64,000 nucleotides of DNA from Bacteroidales bacterium (GTDB lineage: Bacteria; Bacteroidota; Bacteroidia; Bacteroidales; UBA932): contig JAEEIQ010000087.1 of the NCBI GenBank assembly GCA_016281435.1, forward strand, positions 6,466 to 70,465, in the 5' to 3' direction. The notes under the pieces were generated by a model. The model was not told where the DNA came from, searched no databases, and saw only the letters and a list, made by a program, of their open reading frames with translations. Numbering within the stretch: position 1 is the first letter of the stretch; each line of letters starts with the position of its first letter. Shown in pieces: positions 51,593-60,251 of this stretch. The position numbers and the translations under genes are program-made.

Positions 51593-52105
51593 TCAGGCAA
51601 AGAACAGCAGGACGAAGCGGAACTGGGAGGCGTCAAGGCTGCCGCGCAGCGAGGCCATGGCGCGGGACAGATGGTTCTTTACGGTCTGCTCGGCGATCCC
51701 GAGGTCTTCGGCGATCTCTTTTATCGTCAGGCCGTCGCGTTTCGCCATCAGCAGGACCTTGCGACGGACAGGTGGCAGAGCCTCGATCCCGGTCCAGAGG
51801 GCGGCCTCTCCTGCGGAGCGGTCCCTCGCCTCTTCATCGCTTATCACCCCGTCAGGATCAAGGGGCTCAAGAGTGTTTCGGCCTGCTTTTTTCAGACGGT
51901 TGATGCAGTCATTCCTTACCGCTGTGTACATCCATGGGCGGGGCGCCATTATGGATGATCCTGACGAGACGGATTCCCAGAACCGGAGAAAACTATCCTG
52001 GACAGCATCTTCGGCGTCTGACAAGTTGCCGAGATAATGCAGTGCATATAGGCATAACTGTCTGTATAGGCTCCTGTAGAGCCTGTGCATTTCTTCCTGT
52101 CTCAT
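51593..52105 (-). CDS. ECF-family RNA polymerase sigma factor
   Basis: A 170-residue sigma-70-like factor with only regions 2 and 4. Region 2 is in YALHYLGNLSDAEDAVQDSFLRFWE (~18-42) with the RPWMYTAVRNDCINRLK segment (~56-72); region 4 is LPPVRRKVLLMAKRDGLTIKEIAEDLGIAEQTVKNHLSRAM (~110-150). It directs transcription of promoters such as the two copies nearby, by inference. It is the last gene of the FecR-TonB receptor-DUF4249 run and its start overlaps the DUF4249 stop by 4 bases (ATGA). The usual order puts the sigma gene first. Confidence 0.9.
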   Translation of the reverse strand: MRQEEMHRLYRSLYRQLCLYALHYLGNLSDAEDAVQDSFLRFWESVSSGSSIMAPRPWMYTAVRNDCINRLKKAGRNTLEPLDPDGVISDEEARDRSAGEAALWTGIEALPPVRRKVLLMAKRDGLTIKEIAEDLGIAEQTVKNHLSRAMASLRGSLDASQFRFVLLFFA

Positions 52106-53121
52106 AGCTGCATGTCCGGAAGGTCGATTATGTAGTCAAACGAACTCATTACAGTGACGAATCCGGCACCGCCTGAGACGTTCTGCTTGAAAATCAAGGG
52201 GGCATCTACGGAGAATTCGGTCAGGGTCGAGCTATAGTACTGGACGGCGTTGAGGTAGGAGTATGCGTCCTTATCCATGGTGTTCAGCCGTACGATTGCC
52301 CTCGCCCTGCAAATATATGATGAACCGCCCATGTATCCCCCTGACCGGTTGTAAAAGCGGTCTTCGCAAGCCAGGTTCAAGGTGTATGCCGATCCGCTGA
52401 AGCGGGAATCGCGGAAGATATTGAAGGCATTCTCAAAATAATCCGGCTCGTAAACGGTTGTTCTGTCATCCTCCCTGGGAATCCTTATCCCGTTGTTCAG
52501 CGACGGCTCCAATGTATTTATGACCGCAAGTTCCTTCCTTCCGTAGTAAGCGAGCGTGTCACCCGGCTCATGCCGTTCGTATTCTCCCTTCACGGCAAGG
52601 ACCAGTGCCGCTTCCGAGAAAATCTGGACCCGGTAAAAATTATCTTCTCCTGTCCGGTCTTCCATGGTCGCCAGAAACTGTCTGCATGTCTGCGGATATC
52701 TGTCTGTCTGCCGGAGCATGGTGACTAAAGCAGTATCCACACTGGAGATCACGGCGGGGAGCGGGGCCTGTACTTCCGCGGCGGCGAGGTTTCCGTCCGG
52801 CGTCTCCAGTTCGAGCCGCACCATGTCGCCGGGCCTGGCGCGGCACTTGAAACGTATCGACTGCGGTGCTTCGTGCCCTGTGAGATCGGATGTCTCTGAC
52901 TGCAGGATACCGTTGACATAGCAGCGGAGGCTGGCGTCCTCAATCATATAACAGTTGTCAAACGAGCTCCATGCAACGAAAGCCGTGTGCAGGCTGTCCC
53001 CTGTGCAGATGATTGAATTGAGGGTAAGTATCCTTTCAGAGGGGTCTCCGGGCAGATTCACGGTTCTTTCGCAGGCAAGGACCAGCGGCAGGAATATGAA
53101 ACAGGTGAGTATCTTTTTCAT
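52102..53121 (-). CDS. DUF4249-family lipoprotein
   Basis: A 339-residue lipoprotein (MKKILTCFIFLPLVLAC, Cys 17). The family (DUF4249) is found next to TonB receptors in Bacteroidetes and is thought to act as a SusD-like partner. The match rests on the CERTVNL start of the mature protein, an early beta-sandwich (LTLNSIICTGDSLHTAFVAWSS) and a long tyrosine-rich tail (AYSYLNAVQYYSSTLTEF), and on the gene context. It is 5 bases after the receptor stop and overlaps the sigma factor by 4. Confidence 0.72.
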   Translation of the reverse strand: MKKILTCFIFLPLVLACERTVNLPGDPSERILTLNSIICTGDSLHTAFVAWSSFDNCYMIEDASLRCYVNGILQSETSDLTGHEAPQSIRFKCRARPGDMVRLELETPDGNLAAAEVQAPLPAVISSVDTALVTMLRQTDRYPQTCRQFLATMEDRTGEDNFYRVQIFSEAALVLAVKGEYERHEPGDTLAYYGRKELAVINTLEPSLNNGIRIPREDDRTTVYEPDYFENAFNIFRDSRFSGSAYTLNLACEDRFYNRSGGYMGGSSYICRARAIVRLNTMDKDAYSYLNAVQYYSSTLTEFSVDAPLIFKQNVSGGAGFVTVMSSFDYIIDLPDMQL

Positions 53122-53126
53122 TTCGT

Positions 53127-55475
53127 TCAGAAGTTGAAAGTGTAGCTGAAATTCGGCATCACGGTGAAGAAAGTGATGATTTTCAGGGCCGGCCTGCGCT
53201 TTTCCGGATCCGGGTTGCCCGGATCGCTCCAAAACCACACAAGGTTGGGATTCATGGCGTCATATAGGTTGTAAACACCCAGCGTCCAGGTCCGTTCCCC
53301 TCTCTTTTTCTGTTTATGGAAGCTTACGCCTACGTCCAGGCGGTGTGTCGGCGGGAGGCGGTAATTGTTGATCGAGCCGATGTACTCCATGCTGGTCCAT
53401 GCGTTATAGCCGTATTCATTCCCGGAATCAGGGGAAATCAGGAAGGACTGATACTCCGGAACGGTGAACCATGCACCTGACATGATGATCCACAGGGCGC
53501 TGAGTTCCACCTTCTCGCTGAAACGGTGGCTGATGTTGACGTTGAAGTTGTGCCTGCGGTCGTATTTGAACGGGAACCAGCGCCCGTCGTTCACGCTCCC
53601 GTCAGGAAAGACCCGCTCGCTCCATGAAAGGGTGTATGAAAGGGATCCGGTTGTCCTGCCGGCGCTTTTCCGCGCATGCAGTTCCGCTCCCCATGAACGG
53701 CCTTTCCCGGATGCGACGTTGTACTGCCAGGAATCCGGCTCGGCGAGGGCCTGGGGGATATCCCTGTACTCTATGACTCCGTCCATCCGTTTCCACCATC
53801 CTTCCACTGAGAATTCCCATCCTTGAAGTCCGGTATGGAAAGCACCTGCAGAAAAAATGTCCGAAGTTTCGGGCCGTATGTCTTTTGTGATCGGTACCCA
53901 CAGGTCCGTAGGCATGCTTAGGGAGCCCGTTGTCAGGAGATGGACATACTGTGTCATCCGGGCGTAAGCCGCTTTTGCGGACCAGCTGCCGTCAAAGGCG
54001 TATCGTCCGGAAACCCGGGGCTGCATTGACAGGTAGCGGCGTCCCTGAACATCGAACAGGGTAGCCCTGAAGCCCGCATTGAGGGTAAAATGTCCTCCCG
54101 CAAGGATGTCATCGTCCGCATACAGGGAGATTTCCCTTCCTATGACCCTGTCCGGGGTGGATGAGGTTATCTGAGGATTGTAGCGGTGCAGCACGGCGTC
54201 AGCGCCGAAGGTCAGAAGATGATTCTCCACCGGTGTCCAGTCGAAATCGATCCTTGCTCCTGCATCGAGTATTCCGGTACCCTGTCGGAAAGGTGTCGAA
54301 TAGGATTCCTCGGTTTCGCCTCTCTTGAGGTATCCCTGCGAAAGGTTGTCCAGGGCCATGTCGTAAGAACTGCCGTAGAGGCAGGCCTCCCACCGGAGGG
54401 TCTCCGTGGCGATATGGTTCCACCTGACTGCGGCCACGGTGTTCCCGTAGCGTATGTCCATCCGCAGCCTGTCAGTGCTTTCGTACGTTTCTCCGTCGTA
54501 TGTCCCTGTCCGGGTGGTAGTCTTGTCATAATTGAAGAGATCCCGTCCATGGTACAGGCTTGCGGTGAGGCGGTCATCCGTGCCAAAGCGGTGCGTAATC
54601 TTTCCTCCGAGGTCGTAGAAGCTGTAGTTCAAGGGACTTCCGAGCCACCTTATGGGCTTGTCCAGCAGAAGTGTATGCATGCCCCTGGCGCTCAGGGAGA
54701 AACTCGTGCCTCCGTCGAAGAGCGGACCTTCGAGATAGAGCTTTTCTGCCAGCAGTCCCGCGCTTATGCTTCCGCGCAGGCGGTCTCCGTTCCCTTCCGA
54801 GGTCCTCACGTCGATTATGCTTGAGACCCGTCCCCCGTATCTTGCCGGGAAAGCTCCCTTGTACATTGTCACTTTCCTTACCGCCTCCGGAGTGAAGGCT
54901 GAAAACAGGCCCAGGGCGTGGTTTACATTGTACATCGGCACTCCGTCAAGCAGGAAAAGATTCTCGTCGGCCCCGCCGCCGCGGACAAATATGCCGGTGA
55001 ATCCTTCCATCCCGGGGTTGACTCCGGGCATCAGCTGCAGGGTCTTCAGGACATCAGATTCACCGAAAAGGACCGGAGTGTTACGGATCATTGTTTGTGG
55101 CACTTCCAGCGATCCTGCAAAGGTCGATCCCGCCCCGGCGTCGCGCCTCGAGACAATCTTCGACGGATTCAGCAGATTAGGGATCTTTCGTGCCAGGAGG
55201 GCATCCTGATCTTCATTCGTAGAATCATGCTTTCGGAGAATTATATATTTCCCTATGCGTGTCCATCCGAGTCCGCTTCCTTCGAGGACGGCATCCAGCT
55301 GCCCTTCGAGCGACACGGCCGGTACGGCAGGAGACGGCGAAGCAAGAGTTTGGGTTATTGCTCCGTCATAAACCAGCCTCAGTCCATGCTCCCGGCTGAT
55401 CTTTCCGAGAGACTGGAGAAGGTCCGGCTGCTGGACTGCCAGGGCCAGAAACAAAATAATAGAAGGCAGTCTCAT
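53127..55475 (-). CDS. TonB-dependent receptor with STN signalling domain
   Basis: A 782-residue outer-membrane receptor. After a signal peptide (~1-15) a secretin/TonB N-terminal (STN) domain (~17-82: LLQSLGKISREHGLRLVYDG... WTRIGKYIILRKH) is followed by a plug (~125-235: TLQLMPGVNPGMEGFTGIFVRGGG, FLLDGVPMYNV) and a barrel ending NFSYTFNF. The STN domain in FecA-type receptors contacts the anti-sigma factor when ligand is bound. It lacks the CarboxypepD_reg domain that usually precedes the plug in this phylum. It overlaps the FecR gene by ATGA and is followed by DUF4249. The ligand is unknown. Confidence 0.9.
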   Translation of the reverse strand: MRLPSIILFLALAVQQPDLLQSLGKISREHGLRLVYDGAITQTLASPSPAVPAVSLEGQLDAVLEGSGLGWTRIGKYIILRKHDSTNEDQDALLARKIPNLLNPSKIVSRRDAGAGSTFAGSLEVPQTMIRNTPVLFGESDVLKTLQLMPGVNPGMEGFTGIFVRGGGADENLFLLDGVPMYNVNHALGLFSAFTPEAVRKVTMYKGAFPARYGGRVSSIIDVRTSEGNGDRLRGSISAGLLAEKLYLEGPLFDGGTSFSLSARGMHTLLLDKPIRWLGSPLNYSFYDLGGKITHRFGTDDRLTASLYHGRDLFNYDKTTTRTGTYDGETYESTDRLRMDIRYGNTVAAVRWNHIATETLRWEACLYGSSYDMALDNLSQGYLKRGETEESYSTPFRQGTGILDAGARIDFDWTPVENHLLTFGADAVLHRYNPQITSSTPDRVIGREISLYADDDILAGGHFTLNAGFRATLFDVQGRRYLSMQPRVSGRYAFDGSWSAKAAYARMTQYVHLLTTGSLSMPTDLWVPITKDIRPETSDIFSAGAFHTGLQGWEFSVEGWWKRMDGVIEYRDIPQALAEPDSWQYNVASGKGRSWGAELHARKSAGRTTGSLSYTLSWSERVFPDGSVNDGRWFPFKYDRRHNFNVNISHRFSEKVELSALWIIMSGAWFTVPEYQSFLISPDSGNEYGYNAWTSMEYIGSINNYRLPPTHRLDVGVSFHKQKKRGERTWTLGVYNLYDAMNPNLVWFWSDPGNPDPEKRRPALKIITFFTVMPNFSYTFNF

Positions 55476-56212
55476 CGCTCGATCTTTATGTCAAGGGCGC
55501 TCTCTATCAGGGACAGGATTTCGTCGGGGGAGGTCGCTTCGAATTCACCGGTCAGCCGCCTGCCGCTCTCCGGCGCTTTAAGTGAAATACCGAACCAGGC
55601 TCCTATCTCCGAGAGGACATCTTCCAGCGGGGCGTCTTCAAAACGGAACACTTTGGCCTCACGGCTGAGTTCGGCATGCATGCCCCCGGTGAGTTCCATC
55701 GCATCCGGTGCATCCGCGGTGCGCCCGAGCAGGACCCTGCCGGAAAATACATCTATGCTGGCAAGGGAGTCCGTGACATTAATGAAAAAACTCGTCCCGA
55801 GCACCCGCACGAGGCCATACCCGAATTCTACATCGAAAGGGATGCCGTTTGCGCCGGCTATCTGGCAGAACGCCTTTCCTGTCAGAGCGATCTTCCTCTG
55901 CCTGCGGAACCCCCTGCTCTTGAACGAAAGGCTCGCTTCGGGAGAGAGATCTATCTTCGAGCCGTCGGGAAGGACCACGGTCCTGGCGCTGTCTGCAAGG
56001 ATGTATTCCGTCCTGTCTCGGTTCAAGTAAAAGAATGTCCCGACGGTGATAACCAGCGCCGCAATGGCCGCGGCAGCAATATAAAGGCCGTTATTTCTGC
56101 GTGTTTCAGCGAGTCCCGTCCTTTCAATGAACCTGCGCCAAGCTCTTTCCGGATCGAGGGACCCGGATGCGAAATGCCGCGCAACGAATTTTAGCTTCTG
56201 TTCCATTGTCAT
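55472..56212 (-). CDS. FecR-family anti-sigma factor
   Basis: A 246-residue inner-membrane protein: a short cytoplasmic N-terminus (~1-42), one helix (YIAAAAIAALVITVGTFFYL ~44-63) and a periplasmic FecR domain (~75-175: RTVVLPDGSKIDLSPEASLSF, VRVLGTSFFINV) plus a C-terminal DUF4974-like domain (FEDAPLEDVLSEIGAWFGISL). It should hold or modulate the ECF sigma factor until the receptor signals. It heads the operon and the ECF-type promoter copy lies directly upstream. An ATG two codons later is an alternative start. Confidence 0.92.
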   Translation of the reverse strand: MTMEQKLKFVARHFASGSLDPERAWRRFIERTGLAETRRNNGLYIAAAAIAALVITVGTFFYLNRDRTEYILADSARTVVLPDGSKIDLSPEASLSFKSRGFRRQRKIALTGKAFCQIAGANGIPFDVEFGYGLVRVLGTSFFINVTDSLASIDVFSGRVLLGRTADAPDAMELTGGMHAELSREAKVFRFEDAPLEDVLSEIGAWFGISLKAPESGRRLTGEFEATSPDEILSLIESALDIKIER

Positions 56213-56225
56213 TCAGTTTACATCA

Positions 56226-56258
56226 ATATGACAACGGAATACCGGAAAAGTACCACTC
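56226..56258 (-). promoter_or_regulatory. ECF-type promoter copy 2, for the FecR-receptor-sigma operon
   Basis: Minus strand GGTACTT and GTC boxes spaced 15 bases apart, near-identical to the element at 51451-51483. It lies 14 bases before the FecR ATG and overlaps the last bases of rsmG. Presence before the sigma factor's own operon implies autoregulation. Confidence 0.7.
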
Positions 56259-56862
56259 ACTTTTCGACTTTCACGACAAATTTTCCGTCAAACCAGGGGG
56301 ACTCGATTTTGTCCGAGATCTTCCAGGTGCTGACGGGTAGTTTGTATCGTCCCTGGAAGCGGCTGATTTCTTCATTGATGTCCCCGCCTTTCAGGCAGAG
56401 CAGTCCCGAGCGGTATTTGCCCTTGACCCAGGAGTAAAGGTCCGACAGATCGGCGACGGCCCTTGAAACCACCCAGTCGAAGGTGTCCGGAAGGCTTTCC
56501 GCCCGCGCATTGACGCAGCGGACATTGCCCAGGCCCAGTTCTTCGGCCACTCCGGAAGCGACCTTGATCTTTTTCCCTATCGAATCGCAGAGCACGAATT
56601 CCGTCTTCGGGAACACGCTCGCAAGCGGAATCCCGGGAAAGCCCCCGCCCGTACCGAGGTCGAGCACCTTCACCCCTCCTTCCTGCCAGCGGGCAAACTC
56701 GCCGGGCAAGCACTCTTCAAGGTACATCGCAATGGCCAGGGAGTGCAGGATGTGATGCTCCCAGAGGTTGTCGATGTCCTTGCGCGAGACGACGTTGATC
56801 TTCGCGTTCCATTCCTTATATAGTTCGCACATGCGTGCGAAGTAGTGCTCAGTTATCTGCAT
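56257..56862 (-). CDS. rsmG: 16S rRNA (guanine527-N7)-methyltransferase
   Basis: A 201-residue SAM-dependent methyltransferase (GidB family) that makes m7G527 in 16S rRNA. The SAM motif is KVLDLGTGGGFPGIPLAS (~64-81) and the conserved SRAVADL (~132) and LCLKGGD (~155) segments are present. Its 5' end overlaps the sigma factor gene by 14 bases and its 3' end overlaps the ECF-type promoter. Confidence 0.94.
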   Translation of the reverse strand: MQITEHYFARMCELYKEWNAKINVVSRKDIDNLWEHHILHSLAIAMYLEECLPGEFARWQEGGVKVLDLGTGGGFPGIPLASVFPKTEFVLCDSIGKKIKVASGVAEELGLGNVRCVNARAESLPDTFDWVVSRAVADLSDLYSWVKGKYRSGLLCLKGGDINEEISRFQGRYKLPVSTWKISDKIESPWFDGKFVVKVEK

Positions 56863-57448
56863 TTTCCTTCATTTCATCTATCAGGGCCTTGGCGCGGCGG
56901 ATGCGGGTGCGGACCGTGTTGAGTTCCATGCCGAGCTCCTCGGCTATTTCCTTGTATTGCAGGTTGTCCAGCAGGCGCTTGCGGGCGACCTCCCGGTAGA
57001 GTTCGGGGAGGGCGTCTATGTACTTCTGGCTCTGCTCCTCGTCCTCGGTCCGGATGATGAAGTCCAGGGGCGTGTCGATCTTGTCCGGAAGCGCTTCGGC
57101 CACAGCCGAAGGGTGCGCGTCGTCGTCCAGATAGACAAGCTGGTATTTCTTCTGGTCGCGGTTTATCTGCTCCACGGTGTCCAGGGCCGTGTTGCGGGCG
57201 ATCCTTTTCAGCCAGGTGGAGAACTGGCTGATCGACGGGTCGTACGAACTTATCTGCCGGAAGGCCTTCTCGAAACTCCGGGAGCAGATATCGTCCACGT
57301 AGAAATCGTCCAGGGACTTGATGATGCCCCTGATGTACGTGCGCAGGCCTTCGATGTGGGTGTCCCAGAGCGACGTGAACGCCGCGCCGTCGCCTATCAT
57401 CGCGAGGCGTACCAGTTCGTCAATGGGCTTCGAGCCAGGTTTTTCCAT
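56849..57448 (-). CDS. Second sigma-70-family (ECF-type) RNA polymerase sigma factor
   Basis: A 199-residue factor with regions 2 (~26-95: FTSLWDTHIEGLRTYIRGII... FSTWLKRIARNTALDTVEQ) and 4 (~145-195: ALPELYREVARKRLLDNLQYKEIAEELGMELNTVRTRIRRAK). It has no adjacent anti-sigma gene. It overlaps polA by 29 bases and rsmG by 14, so it is in a housekeeping operon and is likely a general-stress or envelope sigma factor. It is distinct from the sigma factor at 51593. Confidence 0.88.
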   Translation of the reverse strand: MEKPGSKPIDELVRLAMIGDGAAFTSLWDTHIEGLRTYIRGIIKSLDDFYVDDICSRSFEKAFRQISSYDPSISQFSTWLKRIARNTALDTVEQINRDQKKYQLVYLDDDAHPSAVAEALPDKIDTPLDFIIRTEDEEQSQKYIDALPELYREVARKRLLDNLQYKEIAEELGMELNTVRTRIRRAKALIDEMKENADN

Positions 57449-60110
57449 AATTGCACTCTACTGTAAGGGGAACGGACAGTTTGACGACGTTTTCCATCTC
57501 GGAGACCACGATGTCCCGGACCTTTTCAATCTCTGCGGAAGGCACCTCGAGCAGCAGTTCGTCGTGGATCTGGAGGACAAGGCGGGTCCTGAGGGCCTCC
57601 TGCCGCAGGCGCCTGTCCACGCCGATCATGGCGAGCTTTAAAATGTCGGCGGAGCTGCCCTGGATCGGGGCGTTCACGGCATTGCGCTCGGCGAGGGCGC
57701 GGACGTTGCCATTGTGGGAATTGACGTCGGGGATGTAGCGCCGCCTTCCGAATATGGTCTCGACGTAGCCGGTCTCCCGCGCCGAGGCGAGGGTGTCGGC
57801 AATGAAGAATTTGATCGAGGGGAAGGAGGCGAAGTAGTCGTCTATGATCTTCTTGGCCTCGGCGCGGGAACAGCGCAGACGCTGTGCAAGGCCGAAGGAC
57901 GAGATGCCGTACATGATGCCGAAATTGGCCGTCTTGGCTACGCGGCGCTGGTCCGCGGTGACTTCCCCGACAGGCACCCCGAAGATCTTCGAAGCCGTCG
58001 CGGCGTGCACGTCGATGCCTTCGCGGAATGCGGAAACGAGGTGCTGGTCGCAGCTGAGATGGGCCATAATCCTCAGTTCGATCTGGGAATAGTCGGCGGA
58101 CATCATGACAGCGTCCGGGCTGCCGGGGACGAAGGCCTTGCGGATTTCGCGGCCTTCTTCGGTGCGGATCGGGATGTTCTGGAGGTTGGGATTCGACGAG
58201 GACAGCCGCCCGGTGCTGGTCAGGGCCTGGTTGAACGTGGTATGGACACGGCCGTCGGCGGGAGAGATGTAGCCCGGGAACGGCTCGATGTAGGTGGAAA
58301 GGAGTTTCCTCGTGCCACGGTAGTCCAGGATGGCGTCGATGACCGGGCTCTTGTCGGCCAGGCCCAGCAGCGTCTCTTCATCCGTGGGCCAGCTGCCGCG
58401 GGCGCTCTTTTTTTCCTTCGGATCGAGATTCATCTTCTCGAAGAGGAGTTCGCCTATCTGCTTGGGCGAGCCGACGTTGAGGTTCGGATCCCCGGCGATG
58501 TCCCGTACTTCGGCTTCCTTCTCCAGCATCCTGCGGCGCAAAGAAGCCGCAAACTCCTGCAGGGAAGCCACATCGACCTTCACTCCGGCAGTTTCCATGC
58601 GCGAGAGTACGCCGATGAGCGGCTCTTCAATCCTTGTGTACAGGTCCGCCAGGCCGGCCGTTTCCATCTCCCCGCGCACCATCTTGCCGAGGCTGAGAAG
58701 GACAGCCGCCGTCAGGGCATAATCCTTTTGGGGCGCGCTTTCGTCCGACTCATCCCCGAAAAGCGATCCTGTCGTGGCCGGCTTTTCCTGTTCCGGCTCG
58801 AGGCTGACGCCGAGGTAGGTTTCAGCAAGGTTCCCGAGAGCATGGCTGCGTTCCGGATTGAGCAGGTAGTGCATTATCTCAATGTCCCAGAGCCGCCCTT
58901 CGAGTTTCAGGCCGAGGGCGGACAGGGTGTTCATCTGCTTTTTCAGGGCGTGGCCGTATTTTTCTATCGAAGGATCCGACAGGAGGTCCCTGAAATTTTC
59001 AGCCGGTCCGGCGGCCGTTACGGTCCCTTCCGGCGTCCCGGCCGCGGCGGTGAGGATGCCGTCTTCAAGGAGAAGAGCGAGTGTCTTGCTGCTTTGCGCG
59101 GCTGCTGCAAGCTCGCCGGGGGAGACGGTCCTGTGTGCGGGGGCGGCGGTTCTTGCTGCCTGGGCAGCAGACTCTGCGCCTGGGACGGCTGCCGCGTCGG
59201 AGACGGGTTTGGCAGGGGCGGCCCCCTCACGGGCTGCCGCAGCCGGCATGTCTCCGAGGAGCCGTTTCAGGGAGCGGAACTCATAGAGGGAGAATAGGGC
59301 TTCCACATCCGGGTTCCATCCGGCTTTCAGGACCATGTCGTCAGCCGTTGTCTCCAGCGGGATGTCGGTCTTGATCGTGACGAGCTCGCGGCTCAGCGCA
59401 ATATGGCCGGAAGCTTCTTCGAACTGGGCTTTCTGGCGCGGGGTGAGCTCGTCAAGATGGGCGTAGATGCCGTCTATGTCACCGTACTTTGCAAGAAGTT
59501 TCGCAGCGCCGACCGGCCCCACGCCGTTGACCCCGGGGACATTGTCCGAGGAGTCGCCGCAGATTGCGAGTATGTCGATGACCTGGGAGGGACGTGAGAT
59601 ATTCCATTTCGCGCAGACCTCTGCGGGGCCGAGCATCTCGTTGTCGGAGCCGTTCTTGCCCGGACGGTATTGTATGATATGGTCTTCGACGAGTTGGCCG
59701 TAGTCCTTGTCCGGAGTGACCATATACACGTCGAACCCTTCCCTGGCTGATCTTTTCGCCATCGAGCCTATCACGTCGTCCGCTTCGTAGTCCGGGATCA
59801 TCAGCACCGGAATCCGCAGGGCCCTGCAGATGGATGTCAGCGGCTCGAGGGCATCTATGACCAGTTGCGGGGTCTCTCCGCGGTTGGCCTTGTATTCCGG
59901 GTACATGCGGTTGCGGAAGGTTCCTCCGGGAGGATCGAACGAAACCGCCAGGTGCGTGGGCTTCTCCCTCGAAATCATCTCCAGCAGGTACTTCGTGAAG
60001 CCGAAGAGAATCGAAGTATCTACGCCCTTGCCGTTTATCATGGGGCGTCCTAGGAACGCGTAGTACATCTTGAAGATCAGCGCGTGGCCGTCAATGAGAA
60101 AAAGTTTCAT
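57420..60110 (-). CDS. polA: DNA polymerase I with an apparently inactive 3'-5' exonuclease domain
   Basis: An 896-residue Pol I. The 5' nuclease domain (~1-290) starts MKLFLIDGHALIFKMYYAFLG and has PDYEADDVIGSMAKR and GDSSDNVPGVNGVG. The polymerase domain (~500-896) has motif A SADYSQIELRIMAHLS (~670), the O-helix RRVAKTANFGIMYG (~723) and motif C QIHDELLLEVP (~846). The central domain (~335-480) lacks the proofreading carboxylates: the expected DxE strand reads LALLLEDG, the ExoII NxxxD and ExoIII YxxxD positions are not matched. Start chosen at the ATG beginning the nuclease domain. Confidence 0.95.
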   Translation of the reverse strand: MKLFLIDGHALIFKMYYAFLGRPMINGKGVDTSILFGFTKYLLEMISREKPTHLAVSFDPPGGTFRNRMYPEYKANRGETPQLVIDALEPLTSICRALRIPVLMIPDYEADDVIGSMAKRSAREGFDVYMVTPDKDYGQLVEDHIIQYRPGKNGSDNEMLGPAEVCAKWNISRPSQVIDILAICGDSSDNVPGVNGVGPVGAAKLLAKYGDIDGIYAHLDELTPRQKAQFEEASGHIALSRELVTIKTDIPLETTADDMVLKAGWNPDVEALFSLYEFRSLKRLLGDMPAAAAREGAAPAKPVSDAAAVPGAESAAQAARTAAPAHRTVSPGELAAAAQSSKTLALLLEDGILTAAAGTPEGTVTAAGPAENFRDLLSDPSIEKYGHALKKQMNTLSALGLKLEGRLWDIEIMHYLLNPERSHALGNLAETYLGVSLEPEQEKPATTGSLFGDESDESAPQKDYALTAAVLLSLGKMVRGEMETAGLADLYTRIEEPLIGVLSRMETAGVKVDVASLQEFAASLRRRMLEKEAEVRDIAGDPNLNVGSPKQIGELLFEKMNLDPKEKKSARGSWPTDEETLLGLADKSPVIDAILDYRGTRKLLSTYIEPFPGYISPADGRVHTTFNQALTSTGRLSSSNPNLQNIPIRTEEGREIRKAFVPGSPDAVMMSADYSQIELRIMAHLSCDQHLVSAFREGIDVHAATASKIFGVPVGEVTADQRRVAKTANFGIMYGISSFGLAQRLRCSRAEAKKIIDDYFASFPSIKFFIADTLASARETGYVETIFGRRRYIPDVNSHNGNVRALAERNAVNAPIQGSSADILKLAMIGVDRRLRQEALRTRLVLQIHDELLLEVPSAEIEKVRDIVVSEMENVVKLSVPLTVECNYGKTWLEAH

Positions 60111-60123
60111 ACTGGATGCAAAT

Positions 60124-60146
60124 TTGAAACTTTTTTTGAAACTTTC
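60124..60146. repeat. Direct repeat in the polA upstream region
   Basis: Two copies of TTGAAACTTT are spaced 13 bases apart in a 142-base gap between polA and the C1 peptidase gene. It could be a regulator site for polA or simple AT-rich noise. Confidence 0.25.
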
Positions 60147-60162
60147 CAATATAATTGCAGTT

Positions 60163-60180
60163 GCCGGAAATGCTTCCGGC
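60163..60180. repeat. Inverted repeat between the C1 peptidase operon and polA
   Basis: Seven-base arms GCCGGAA / TTCCGGC enclose ATGC. No T-run follows, so it is only a weak candidate terminator for the operon ending at 60252. Confidence 0.3.
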
Positions 60181-60251
60181 ACCCCACGCCCGCGCCTTCT
60201 CACGCCCGAACCTTCCTTTCGCGCGTACGCCCTTTTTGTCCGCTCGCAGGG

